DNA of 18,956 bases from the NCBI GenBank assembly GCA_910577225.1, contig CAJTMV010000055.1, positions 1 through 18,956 of the forward strand, in the 5' to 3' direction. This stretch comes from an uncultured Eubacterium sp. GTDB lineage: Bacteria > Bacillota > Clostridia > Lachnospirales > Lachnospiraceae. Shown piece after piece: positions 1 through 7,524 of the stretch; the stretch's first letter is position 1; each line of letters opens with the position of its first letter. Below the pieces are notes generated by a model that worked only from the letters and a program-made list of their open reading frames with translations, was not told the DNA's origin and searched no databases. Position numbers and translations under genes: made by a program.

Positions 1-1
1 C

Positions 2-82
2 CCTGCCGCCGGTTCCGGGTTCCTGCCAGCGGTCACGGACACGTCCGCGCAGCCATATCAGCCACCTAAAAGTCATTTGTGA
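2..82 (+). CDS. C-terminal tail of an unidentified upstream gene (partial)
   Basis: Frame 2 is open from the window edge to TGA at 80-82 and encodes 26 residues ending in a Pro/Gln-rich tail (AQPYQPPKSHL). Such tails are common at the C-terminus of bacterial membrane or zinc-ribbon proteins, but nothing here identifies a family. Frame 1 is also open to 69 and gives a less protein-like Arg/His-rich peptide, so the frame choice is an inference. Confidence 0.35.
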   Translation, partial: PAAGSGFLPAVTDTSAQPYQPPKSHL

Positions 83-99
83 ATTTCTTATGAATTCTC

Positions 100-128
100 T
101 TTATGTATCTGTCACCTTATGTTATAAT
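100..128 (+). promoter_or_regulatory. Sigma-A promoter with extended -10, for the 184-1488 operon
   Basis: TATAAT at 123-128 is directly preceded by TGT (120-122), an extended -10. The matching -35 position (100-105, TTTATG, 17-bp spacer) is weak, as is tolerated with an extended -10. The predicted RNA start lies near 135, about 50 bases before the first gene. Confidence 0.6.
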
Positions 129-183
129 AGAAATGTTTGATACATAAACGATACGCAGAAATCTGTTAGATATGGAGCGAACA

Positions 184-831
184 ATGAGAAAAAAAGAGCA
201 AAAAAGGCTTTTGCCTGTAGAATACGTGATAGCGGCCATACTTGTACTGGTCATTGTAGCTGGCGTATGGATGGCGATGCGTGCAGATGCGGGGAAGAGG
301 AAACGTGTGGAAGGAACGTATTCCTGTGAGTATCTGGTGAACGGAAAAAAGGAGCAGTCGGTGGTTGTGTATTATAAGTTCGATGCGGACCAGGGTACTT
401 ATGAAGAGGTTTGGGGAGAGCGGTCTTTGATGACAGGCAGTTATACGATAGAAGGAGATATTGTGACGCTTGTGTCGGACGGTAAAGAAGAGATCGGGGC
501 AGAGAGCGAGACAATGACATGCTATCTGGAAGGAGATCTGTTGATTCCGCACAATTATATTTATGAAGGAACAGTTCCCGAAGAGGATGTATTTGATGCG
601 CAGTGTACGATGACGGATTCCGCGGGACAGGAATATGTGGCAGAATTTTCCAAAGACGGCGGTTATACGTATACGATCAGGGGAATGGCGGGAGGAGACG
701 ACAGCGTTCTCAAGGGTACGTATGAGCGTGAGGGAAACTTTTTGCACCGGAAGAATGACGACGGGGCGCCATTAACTGATTTTTATATTTATCAGGGAAA
801 GCTGGCAGGTATTTTCTATACGAAGGAGTAG
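184..831 (+). CDS. Membrane-anchored protein with two beta-rich repeats, function unknown
   Basis: 215 residues. A basic N-terminus is followed by one hydrophobic segment (about residues 11-33), so the rest should lie outside the membrane on an N-terminal anchor. The outer part seems to contain two related modules, about 43-105 and 140-205. Each starts with a short Thr/Tyr/Cys strand and ends in a GSYTIEGD- or GTYEREGN-like turn, reminiscent of lipocalin-like beta repeats. No enzymatic motif is visible. I chose the ATG at 184 because GGAG (174-177) sits six bases before it; the in-frame ATG at 172 overlaps that site. The next gene starts three bases after the stop, so the two are surely co-transcribed. 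I do not recognise the family. Confidence 0.8.
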   Translation: MRKKEQKRLLPVEYVIAAILVLVIVAGVWMAMRADAGKRKRVEGTYSCEYLVNGKKEQSVVVYYKFDADQGTYEEVWGERSLMTGSYTIEGDIVTLVSDGKEEIGAESETMTCYLEGDLLIPHNYIYEGTVPEEDVFDAQCTMTDSAGQEYVAEFSKDGGYTYTIRGMAGGDDSVLKGTYEREGNFLHRKNDDGAPLTDFYIYQGKLAGIFYTKE

Positions 832-834
832 CAT

Positions 835-1488
835 ATGAACAATATCTTTAATTATGACAATGGATTTTTCAGAGTGGTAAATAAGATTGTCGACGGTTTC
901 TGGGCAAGTATTTTATGGATGATTTTTAGTCTGCCGATTGTTACTTGCGGCGCGTCAACGACAGCGTTTTATTATACGGTGCATAAATCCCTGCGTGGGA
1001 ACAGAGGCTATATATGGAGGAGCTTTTGGGGTTCGTTTAAGTCGAATTTTAAACAGACGACAAAAATCTGGCTGATTCTGCTTGTGATATTTGCGTTTTT
1101 GTATGCAGATCACCGGATTATGTTTGCATTTTTGGAACAGGGCTCCAGACTGGGAGTATTGTATTATTTCTTCTATTTCCTGATGTTTTTTGTGGCAGTC
1201 TGGTGCGTCTATATATTTGCTTATTCGGCCAGATTTGAAAATGGTCTGAAAGATACGATGAAAAACGCGGGGATTATCGCGCTGCTGCATCTTCCGTGGT
1301 CGGTTGTGGTGCTTGTATTAATGATAGCAGGATCTCTGCTGGTGTATATTTCGCCGATTTCGATTACGTTTGTACCATCAGTAGTTATGTATCTGTATGA
1401 TATGTTTCTGGAAAAAATTTTCCGCAAATATATGACAGAGGAAGATTTGAAAAAAGAAGAAGAGCTTGACTGGGGAAATCATTTTTAA
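835..1488 (+). CDS. YesL/DUF624 family membrane protein
   Basis: 217 residues with about five hydrophobic segments (roughly 21-40, 77-92, 108-130, 145-170, 172-190). The N-terminal pattern, a short FNYDNGFF stretch followed by FWASILWMIFSLPIVTCGAS and later AFYYTVHKSLRG, is typical of DUF624 (B. subtilis YesL). The family is widespread in Firmicutes, often beside carbohydrate ABC transporters or two-component systems; its biochemical role is not established. GAAGGAG (822-828) lies six bases before the ATG, and only three bases separate it from the upstream gene. No sugar transporter is visible nearby, so the usual family context is missing. The C-terminus is charged and presumably cytoplasmic. 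Confidence 0.85.
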   Translation: MNNIFNYDNGFFRVVNKIVDGFWASILWMIFSLPIVTCGASTTAFYYTVHKSLRGNRGYIWRSFWGSFKSNFKQTTKIWLILLVIFAFLYADHRIMFAFLEQGSRLGVLYYFFYFLMFFVAVWCVYIFAYSARFENGLKDTMKNAGIIALLHLPWSVVVLVLMIAGSLLVYISPISITFVPSVVMYLYDMFLEKIFRKYMTEEDLKKEEELDWGNHF

Positions 1489-1511
1489 ATCCGTACAGAC
1501 AGGCATTTATC

Positions 1512-1561
1512 AATCTGGTTTTGAGCAGTAGGACCAAATGTGATCTGCTCAAAACCAGATT
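1512..1561. repeat. 17-bp perfect inverted repeat between convergent genes
   Basis: The arms AATCTGGTTTTGAGCAG (1512-1528) and its exact complement (1545-1561) flank a 16-base loop. It lies between the 3' ends of the DUF624 gene (+) and the purH-type gene (-). The T-run after it on the plus strand is short (1560-1563) and absent on the minus strand, so it is a strong RNA hairpin but only a fair intrinsic terminator. It may protect the 3' ends of both messages. Confidence 0.7.
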
Positions 1562-1572
1562 TTGCGTCTGAT

Positions 1573-1601
1573 GGAACACAGAATTGTTCCGATGTTTTTT
1601 T
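1573..1601 (+). terminator. Intrinsic terminator of the 184-1488 operon
   Basis: GGAACA (1573-1578) pairs with TGTTCC (1585-1590) over a six-base loop, followed after four bases by seven T (1595-1601). The stem is short, but the T-run is good and it lies just behind the larger hairpin at 1512-1561. It slightly overlaps the stop codon of the convergent purH-type gene. Confidence 0.55.
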
Positions 1602-2781
1602 AATGGTGAAACAGCCGTATTCCGGTAAATGCCATGACCATCTGATGTGCGTTGCATGCGTCGATTACATCCTGATCACGTTTGGAGCCGCCCGGCTGTG
1701 CGACATATTTTACGCCGCTTCGAAAAGCCCGTTCGATATTATCGCTGAATGGGAAAAATGCATCGGAGCCGAGCGTAACGTCTGAGTTTTGACGCAGCCA
1801 GGCACGTTTTTCTTCTGCGGTAAATACCGGAGGCTTTACGGTAAACGTATTCGCCCACACGTCGTCGCCAAGTACGTCCATATAGTCTTCGCCGATATAC
1901 AGGTCGATGGCGTTGTCACGGTCTGCACGTTTGATATCGTCACGAAACTGCAGGTTCAGTACCTGCGGAGACTGGCGCAGGAACCAGTTGTCTGCTTTTG
2001 TGCCGGCCAGTCGGGTGCAGTGAATACGTGACTGCTGTCCGGCGCCAATACCGATTGCCTGTCCGCCTTTTACATAACATACGGAATTGGACTGTGTATA
2101 TTTCAGGGTAATCATCGCAATTGCGAGATCGATACGGGCAGAATCCGGCAGTTCTTTGTTTTCTGTTACGATATTCTGGAAAAAATCGCGGTCGATCTGC
2201 AACTCATTGCGGCCCTGTTCAAACGTAATACCGAAGACATCTTTTTGTTCAACCGGTGCGGGCGTATAGGAAGGATCGATTTCGATGACGTTATAGGCGC
2301 CGCGTTTTTTTGTCTTTAGGATCTCAAGAGCTTCTGGTTCATAGCCGGGAGCAATGATGCCGTCAGAAACTTCGTGTCTGATAAATTCAGCGGTTGGAAT
2401 ATCGCAAGGATCGGATAACGCGATAAAATCGCCGAAAGAAGACATGCGGTCAGCGCCTCTGGCACGTACATAAGCGCTTGCCAGCGGGGAATAGCTGATA
2501 TCGTAGGCGTCAGCCTGGCAGATCTTTCGGTCCATTTCGGTTAATGGAAGTCCGACGGCAGCGCCGGCTGGGGATACGTGTTTAAAAGAAGTGGCAGCCG
2601 GCAGACCGGTCGCTTTTTTCAGTTCGGTAACGAGCTGCCAGCCGTTGAAAGCGTCCAGATAGTTAATATATCCTGGCTTGCCGTTTAACACCCGGATCGG
2701 AAGATCAGAGCCGTCTTTCATAAAAATTCTGGAAGGCTTCTGATTTGGGTTGCATCCGTATTTCAGTTCTGATTCATTCAT
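1600..2781 (-). CDS. purH: Stand-alone AICAR transformylase (phosphoribosylaminoimidazolecarboxamide formyltransferase)
   Basis: 393 residues. Catalyses formyl transfer from 10-formyl-THF to AICAR, the penultimate step of purine synthesis in the cytosol. The family signature KHVSPAGAAVG is present; its Lys67-His68 pair matches the catalytic Lys-His of bifunctional PurH. The entry motif KYGCNPNQKP and the C-terminal stretch SDAFFPFSDNIERA, then VAQPGGS, are also present. The N-terminal IMP cyclohydrolase domain of ordinary PurH (total about 510-530 residues) is absent, so cyclisation to IMP must come from another gene. The ATG at 2781 has AAAGGAG about ten bases upstream on the minus strand; an in-frame ATG at 2844 lies on the -10 box and is rejected. 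It is monocistronic with its own promoter. 10-formyl-THF links it loosely to glyA downstream. Confidence 0.92.
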   Translation of the reverse strand: MNESELKYGCNPNQKPSRIFMKDGSDLPIRVLNGKPGYINYLDAFNGWQLVTELKKATGLPAATSFKHVSPAGAAVGLPLTEMDRKICQADAYDISYSPLASAYVRARGADRMSSFGDFIALSDPCDIPTAEFIRHEVSDGIIAPGYEPEALEILKTKKRGAYNVIEIDPSYTPAPVEQKDVFGITFEQGRNELQIDRDFFQNIVTENKELPDSARIDLAIAMITLKYTQSNSVCYVKGGQAIGIGAGQQSRIHCTRLAGTKADNWFLRQSPQVLNLQFRDDIKRADRDNAIDLYIGEDYMDVLGDDVWANTFTVKPPVFTAEEKRAWLRQNSDVTLGSDAFFPFSDNIERAFRSGVKYVAQPGGSKRDQDVIDACNAHQMVMAFTGIRLFHH

Positions 2782-2843
2782 AGTGGGTTCTCCTTTTTGT
2801 AGTGATAGTGACCTGTTAGAGGATATTACTGATTCTGCCTGCA

Positions 2844-2872
2844 ATTATAAAAGAGGAGGGAACGTTTGTCAA
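2844..2872 (-). promoter_or_regulatory. Consensus sigma-A promoter of the purH-type gene
   Basis: On the minus strand TTGACA (2872-2867) and TATAAT (2849-2844) are separated by exactly 17 bp, a perfect match to consensus. The RNA start should be near 2837, giving a leader of about 55 bases. The leader is too short for a purine riboswitch and no guanine-aptamer pattern is visible. Confidence 0.88.
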
Positions 2873-2887
2873 TCGTTACTGTTTTGC

Positions 2888-2921
2888 CGTAACCGTTCCA
2901 TGGGTGATCGGAACGGTTGCG
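2888..2921. repeat. Inverted repeat just upstream of the purH promoter (possible operator)
   Basis: AACCGTTCC (2891-2899) and GGAACGGTT (2910-2918) form a perfect 9-bp inverted repeat around a 10-base spacer, extended to 12 pairs with one wobble. It ends about 15 bp upstream of the minus-strand -35, where an activator or repressor dimer could bind. On the plus strand a short GTTTTCC follows, but no plus-strand gene ends here, so a terminator role is less likely. Confidence 0.5.
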
Positions 2922-2960
2922 TTTTCCTGCAGTGTTCGTGCAGGATATTAAAAAAAATAC

Positions 2961-2989
2961 TTTCCTTATAAGAAAAGATGTGTTATACT
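2961..2989 (+). promoter_or_regulatory. Promoter of the SCIFF cassette
   Basis: TATACT at 2984-2989 is preceded directly by TGT (2981-2983), an extended -10. A weak -35 (TTTCCT, 2961-2966) lies 17 bp upstream. The RNA would start near 2996, about 80 bases before scfA. Confidence 0.6.
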
Positions 2990-3076
2990 AGCTGACAGGC
3001 GTATGACAGATACGTTTGGATACAAAGCATGCAGGAATTCTGATTCCACCAGTATGAAATTGAAAGGAGAATATTT

Positions 3077-3220
3077 ATGAAACACATTAAGACTTTAAAT
3101 ACCAGAAAGTTGCAGAATACAGTAAAAAAAGGCGGTTGCGGAGAATGCCAGACATCCTGCCAGTCTGCATGTAAGACATCCTGTACCGTAGGCAACCAGA
3201 CCTGCGAGCAGAATAAATAA
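3077..3220 (+). CDS. scfA: SCIFF (six cysteines in forty-five) ranthipeptide precursor
   Basis: A 47-residue peptide with all hallmarks of the SCIFF family. It has a conserved basic leader (MKHIKTLNTRKLQ, then TVKKGG) and a core with six cysteines at residues 21, 24, 28, 32, 36 and 43, spaced CGECQTSC, then SACKTSCT. Known family members are modified by a radical SAM enzyme that joins a Cys thiol to a non-alpha carbon of a Thr. From memory, the link in the C. thermocellum homologue CteA is Cys32-Thr37; both residues are present here at the same numbers. AAAGGAGA (3063-3070) sits six bases before the ATG. The maturase gene follows about 200 bases downstream. The gene is short and easily missed by gene callers. 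Its biological role is not settled; signalling has been proposed for the family. Confidence 0.96.
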   Translation: MKHIKTLNTRKLQNTVKKGGCGECQTSCQSACKTSCTVGNQTCEQNK

Positions 3221-3236
3221 CATACAGGAAATGTAT

Positions 3237-3322
3237 GGAGCGTGTTTAAAAATTGACTTTTGTAAGCGGTTTCCAGCCTGCAGGCGGAGATTTTACCAGA
3301 AGCAGATTTTTAAACACGCTCC
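3237..3322. repeat. 17-bp perfect inverted repeat between scfA and scfB
   Basis: GGAGCGTGTTTAAAAAT (3237-3253) is repeated exactly inverted at 3306-3322, around a 52-base loop that holds a 10-bp palindrome (GCCTGCAGGC, 3276-3285). No T-run follows, so it is not a classical terminator. In a precursor/maturase operon it could stabilise the abundant precursor message or lower read-through to scfB. It could also be a small non-coding mobile repeat, since the unit has terminal inverted repeats and no coding content. Confidence 0.75.
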
Positions 3323-3421
3323 GGATATTGTAAGAAAGTTAACGATTAAGATCAGCAGAAAGACCGTCCGCCACGCGTGCGGTCATTTGTGCGTTTCATG
3401 CTAAGGAGGATTGAGCAGGCG

Positions 3422-4789
3422 TTGAATCATCAGGTTCATCAATATAAAAATAACGGTTATAATATCGTTCTGGATGTGAACAGCGGCGCGGTGCATGTGG
3501 TGGACGACGTTGTCTATGACGTACTCGCACTGTATGAAACATGCTCGAAACAGGAGATTGCCGACCGGCTGAAAGATACGTATCCGGTTCATGAAGTGGC
3601 AGAAGCATACGAAGAGATTACAGAGCTGAAACATGCGGGAGAACTGTTTACAGAGGATGAGTATCAGGATTATATCACTGATTTTAAAAACCGTCAGACT
3701 GTTGTAAAAGCGCTTTGTCTGCATATTGCGCATGACTGTAATCTGGCGTGTCGGTATTGCTTTGCGCAGGAAGGGGAATATCACGGACAGCGGGCGCTGA
3801 TGAGCTTTGAAACTGGTAAGGCAGCTTTGGATTTTCTCATTGCGAATTCAGGCAGCCGCAGAAATCTGGAGGTGGATTTTTTCGGCGGAGAACCGACCAT
3901 GAATCTGGACGTGGTCAGGCAGCTGGTGAAATATGGCCGGGAGCAGGAGAAAATTCATAACAAAAATTTCCGGTTTACTCTGACAACCAATGGGGTATTA
4001 TTAAATGAAGATATTATGGAGTTCGCCAATCGGGAGATGGCGAACGTGGTATTGAGTGTAGACGGCAGGAAAGAAGTGAATGATCGTATGCGTCCGTTTC
4101 GCAGCGGAACCGGCAGTTATGATCTGATCGTGCCGAAATTCCAAAAGTTTGCAGAGAGCAGAAACCAGGAAAGATATTATGTAAGAGGTACGTTTACACA
4201 TCACAACCTGGACTTTTCCAGGGATGTGCTGCATCTGGCGGATCTGGGATTTAAGCAGATTTCCGTGGAGCCTGTGGTGGCGCCGCAGACGGAAGATTAT
4301 GCCATTCGGGAAGAAGATCTGCCGCAGCTGTTCGAAGAATATGACGCGCTGGCAAAAGAAGTGATACGGCGGAAAAAGGAAGGCCGCGGGTTTGAGTTTT
4401 TCCATTTTATGATCGATCTGGAAGGCGGCCCGTGCGTGGCAAAACGATTGTCCGGATGCGGTTCCGGAACGGAATATCTTGCCGTAACGCCATGGGGAGA
4501 TTTGTATCCGTGCCACCAGTTTGTCGGGAATGAAAAATTTCGGATGGGTAATGTAAAAGACGGCGTGCAAAATATAGAACTTCGCGATATGTTCAAAAGC
4601 TGTAACGTATATGCGAAAGAAACATGCAGGGATTGCTTTTCAAGGTTTTACTGCAGCGGAGGCTGCGCAGCAAACGCATATCATTTTCATGGAGATATTC
4701 ATGAATCGTATGATATTGGGTGCGCCCTGCAGAAAAAAAGAACAGAGTGTGCGATTATGATAAAAGCTGCTCTGGCTGAAGAATCATAA
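3422..4789 (+). CDS. scfB: Radical SAM/SPASM SCIFF peptide maturase (thioether-forming)
   Basis: 455 residues from the TTG at 3422. The N-terminal part (about 1-90) resembles the peptide-binding RRE-like domain of RiPP maturases. The radical SAM core opens with CNLACRYC (C106, C110, C113), the CX3CX2C motif binding the SAM-cleaving 4Fe-4S cluster, followed by the DFFGGEP loop. The C-terminal SPASM region holds the auxiliary-cluster cysteines (GPCVAK, SGCGSG, YPCHQF, CNVYAKETCRDCF, YCSGGC, IGCALQ). It forms the Cys-Thr thioether in the SCIFF peptide. Start choice: AAGGAGG at 3403-3409 precedes the TTG, and family members begin close to HQYKxNGYN. An in-frame GTG at 3377 and ATG at 3398 lack a ribosome site, and both lie upstream of AAGGAGG. 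It follows scfA and precedes secDF, the usual clostridial order. Confidence 0.95.
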   Translation: MNHQVHQYKNNGYNIVLDVNSGAVHVVDDVVYDVLALYETCSKQEIADRLKDTYPVHEVAEAYEEITELKHAGELFTEDEYQDYITDFKNRQTVVKALCLHIAHDCNLACRYCFAQEGEYHGQRALMSFETGKAALDFLIANSGSRRNLEVDFFGGEPTMNLDVVRQLVKYGREQEKIHNKNFRFTLTTNGVLLNEDIMEFANREMANVVLSVDGRKEVNDRMRPFRSGTGSYDLIVPKFQKFAESRNQERYYVRGTFTHHNLDFSRDVLHLADLGFKQISVEPVVAPQTEDYAIREEDLPQLFEEYDALAKEVIRRKKEGRGFEFFHFMIDLEGGPCVAKRLSGCGSGTEYLAVTPWGDLYPCHQFVGNEKFRMGNVKDGVQNIELRDMFKSCNVYAKETCRDCFSRFYCSGGCAANAYHFHGDIHESYDIGCALQKKRTECAIMIKAALAEES

Positions 4790-4845
4790 GAAACAGTGTT
4801 TCGTACCACAGATATGATTTTGTATTTTAAGGAAGGGATAAAACA

Positions 4846-7023
4846 ATGAAAAAAGGAAAAGGCATAACGATACTTTGTATTGTTCTGGCCTGCATACTGG
4901 GTCTTGGATACTATGCATCGATCATCCTGTCTTCCACAGGACGCGGTGAGAACCAGAATATTACATTAGGTCTTGACCTGGCTGGCGGTGTCAGCATTAC
5001 GTATCAGATTGTAGATGAGGGAGCGACGGCGGAGCAGATCAGCGATACGGTGTATAAGCTGCAAAGACGTGTGGATGACTATAGTACAGAGGCGCAGGTG
5101 GCGAGAGAAGGCAGCGACCGTATTACAGTTGCCATTCCGGGCGTAACGGATGCCAATGATATACTGGAAGATCTGGGTACGCCAGGTTCTCTGGAGTTCC
5201 AGGATCCGGATGGAAACGTCGTACTGACCGGCGATGATGTGGCCAATGCGACGGCCAGATATGTGACGCAGGACGGAAGAAATCAGGCGATTGTAGAGCT
5301 TACGTTTACCGATGATGCGGCAGAAACATTTTCGGATCTGACAGCGAATAATATCGGGAAAAACATTCCGATTGTATACGACGGAGAGATTATAAGCAAT
5401 CCGACGGTCAATCAGAAGATCAGCGGCGGTACGGCGTCGATCGAAGGCATGGAATCTTTCGAGGCTGCGGAGACGCTGGCGTCACAGATTCGTATCGGTT
5501 CTCTTTCCCTTGAGCTGGAAGAGCTGACATCCCAGGTGGTTGGCGCATCGTTAGGACAGGAAGCGATCTCGACGGCGCTGACTGCGGCTGCAATCGGACT
5601 GGCTCTGATTATTATATTCCTGATTGCGTTTTACTGGATTGCAGGGGTTGCGACATCTCTGGGACTGCTTGTCTATACGACGTCTGTGGTTGCGGTTATT
5701 TATCTGTTTGAAGTTACGCTGACGCTGCCGGGTATCGCTGGTATTATTCTCGGTATCGGTATGGCTGTCGATGCAAATGTGGTAATTAACGCGCGTATTA
5801 AAGAAGAACTGGCGCTTGGCAAATCTACCGGTGCGGCAATTAAGACCGGATATCAGAAAGCGCTTTCAGCAATTATTGACGGAAACGTGACGACGCTGAT
5901 CGCAGCTGCGGTACTGGCTGTGAAAGGCTCGGGTACCGTTAAGGGCTTTGCCTATACGCTGGCAATTGGTATTGTTTTATCTATGGTGACGGCGCTGATC
6001 GTGACCCGTTATTCGATGTATGCGATTCATGCAATCGGGTTCAAAGATGAAAAATATTATGGCGCTGCAAAAGAACGCAAGGTTGTGGATTTTATTTCCA
6101 AACGTTATGTATTTTTCATTATTTCGGTCGTATTGATCGCGGCAGGATTTGTCGGCGAAGGTATTCATGCGGCTGGCGGAAAAGGCGCGTTTAATTACAG
6201 TCTGGAATTTGTCGGCGGTACTTCTACGACGGTAGATCTGGGCAAAAATTATGAACTGGCAGAGATCGATTCGGAAATCGTGCCGCTGATCAACGATGCG
6301 CTTGATACAGCGGAAGTACAGGTACAAAAAATTGCGGATACGACGCAGGTAATTTTTAAAACACGAAATCTGGATCTTCCGGAACGCGAGACGTTTGCAA
6401 AGGTTTTCGAAGACAATTATTCCATTAAATCGGATGCTATTTCTTACCAGAATGTCAGTGAGACGATTAGTAAGGAAATGACGTCGGATGCGATCTGGGC
6501 AGTCGTCATTGCGGTTATACTGATGCTTATTTATATCTGGTTCCGGTTTAGCGATCTGCGTTTTGCAGCGAGTGCGATCATTGCGCTTGTGCATGATATT
6601 CTGGTTGTAATTACCTGTTATGCGCTCGTACGAATTTCGGTCGGCTCTACGTTTATTGCGGTTATGCTGACGATACTCGGTTATTCGATCAACGATACGA
6701 TCGTAACATTTGACCGTATCCGTGAGAATCTGCGCTCCAAGGCAAGAGTTACAGAATCTGAGTTAAAGGAAATCGCAAACAGAAGTATTACGCAGACGCT
6801 GTCCCGTTCCATCAATACGTCTGTGACTACGTTTGTTATGGTGCTGCTGCTGTATGTGCTTGGTGTGGCGTCGATTCGTGAGTTTGCACTTCCGCTGATG
6901 GTAGGAGTGATCAGCGGTACGTATTCTTCGATCTGTATCGCTACGGAGCTCTGGTTTGAAATGAAGATTCATCAGAAATCTTCGGGTGAGAAAAGCAAGA
7001 GTACGAAAAAGAAAATGGCATAG
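4846..7023 (+). CDS. secDF: Fused protein translocase subunit SecDF
   Basis: 725 residues in the cytoplasmic membrane. SecDF uses the proton gradient to help pull secreted proteins through SecYEG. The SecD half has a first transmembrane segment (about 7-28), the LGLDLAGGVSI motif (41-51), LGTPGSLEF (110-118), a five-helix block (about 240-390) and GMAVDANVVINARIKEEL (305-322). The SecF half (about 415 on) has YSLEFVGGTS (451-460) and GYSINDTIVTFDRIRENL (612-629). The predicted 12 helices and length match fused SecDF of Gram-positives. GGAAGGG (4831-4837) lies eight bases before the ATG. It starts 56 bases after scfB, and the two are often neighbours in Clostridia, which hints at export of the SCIFF product, though that is inference. 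The C-terminal tail is Lys/Ser-rich. Confidence 0.96.
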   Translation: MKKGKGITILCIVLACILGLGYYASIILSSTGRGENQNITLGLDLAGGVSITYQIVDEGATAEQISDTVYKLQRRVDDYSTEAQVAREGSDRITVAIPGVTDANDILEDLGTPGSLEFQDPDGNVVLTGDDVANATARYVTQDGRNQAIVELTFTDDAAETFSDLTANNIGKNIPIVYDGEIISNPTVNQKISGGTASIEGMESFEAAETLASQIRIGSLSLELEELTSQVVGASLGQEAISTALTAAAIGLALIIIFLIAFYWIAGVATSLGLLVYTTSVVAVIYLFEVTLTLPGIAGIILGIGMAVDANVVINARIKEELALGKSTGAAIKTGYQKALSAIIDGNVTTLIAAAVLAVKGSGTVKGFAYTLAIGIVLSMVTALIVTRYSMYAIHAIGFKDEKYYGAAKERKVVDFISKRYVFFIISVVLIAAGFVGEGIHAAGGKGAFNYSLEFVGGTSTTVDLGKNYELAEIDSEIVPLINDALDTAEVQVQKIADTTQVIFKTRNLDLPERETFAKVFEDNYSIKSDAISYQNVSETISKEMTSDAIWAVVIAVILMLIYIWFRFSDLRFAASAIIALVHDILVVITCYALVRISVGSTFIAVMLTILGYSINDTIVTFDRIRENLRSKARVTESELKEIANRSITQTLSRSINTSVTTFVMVLLLYVLGVASIREFALPLMVGVISGTYSSICIATELWFEMKIHQKSSGEKSKSTKKKMA

Positions 7024-7070
7024 CTGACAGTGGAGCCTGCGTCAAAAGACGGGGCGACAGGATAAAAACG

Positions 7071-7171
7071 GACTGTCGGAAAGTGAAAGAATCCTGCGAT
7101 AGGATAAGCTGTGACACTCAGGTGTCATGCGTAATATTGCGGATATACAATCATTTTCCGACAGTCTTTTT
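7071..7171 (+). other. Structured 3' element / long-loop terminator after secDF
   Basis: GACTGTCGGAAA (7071-7082) pairs perfectly with TTTCCGACAGTC (7155-7166), which is followed by five T (7167-7171). The 72-base interior can form ATCCT/AGGAT (7091-7105), TGACAC-TCAG-GTGTCA (7112-7127) and a weak ATTG/CAAT (7136-7151). The outer stem plus T-run behaves like a terminator, but the branched interior is unusual for one and suggests a structured RNA or a small repeat element. Confidence 0.6.
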
Positions 7172-7210
7172 GACTATGTGCGTATTATTTTATTTGATCA
7201 TTTGATCCGT

Positions 7211-7453
7211 TTACATTCTGGTTGGCCGGTCAGCTCTGCAGCAGCGGCAGTTTTTTTCTTTTGTGCGGCCCAGCAGATAATCGACGCTTACGTCATAATA
7301 GTCAGCCAGTTTGATAAAGATTTCGATCGGTATGTTAATCTTCCCGAGTTCATATTTCGAGTAAGTGGTCTGTTTGACATTCAGGTAATTTGCCAGTTCA
7401 ATTTGTTTCTTATCATTATCTTCTCTTAAATTTCTGATATTTGGAAAAATCAT
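7211..7453 (-). CDS. Small XRE-family helix-turn-helix regulator
   Basis: 80 residues. Residues about 5-60 form a Cro/C1-type domain: IRNLREDNDKKQIELANYLN, then VKQTTYSKYELGK with the recognition helix, then IPIEIFIKLADYYDVSVDYLLG. The C-terminal tail is short and cysteine-rich (CRCCRADRP), which is odd for the family. AGGAGGA lies about five bases before the ATG at 7453, so the upstream in-frame ATG at 7489 is rejected. The protein is probably a dimeric repressor. The nested palindromes at 7525-7564 upstream of it, overlapping a rightward promoter, are the likely operator. Its target genes are not visible; the unit under that promoter has no intact gene. It could be a remnant of a phage or mobile-element control region. 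Confidence 0.85.
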   Translation of the reverse strand: MIFPNIRNLREDNDKKQIELANYLNVKQTTYSKYELGKINIPIEIFIKLADYYDVSVDYLLGRTKEKNCRCCRADRPTRM

Positions 7454-7524
7454 GAGTCCTCCTGTTTGGTTGATAATTATTTTGCACATTTATTGCAATG
7501 ACCATATTCATTATTATTTTAAAA

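Noticed and set aside
2782..2843. Purine riboswitch in the purH leader
   Set aside because: The leader is only about 55 bases and lacks the aptamer's paired loops.
7024..7210. tRNA-like fold in the branched element after secDF
   Set aside because: Stem lengths and loops do not fit a tRNA, and there is no T-loop or anticodon arm pattern.
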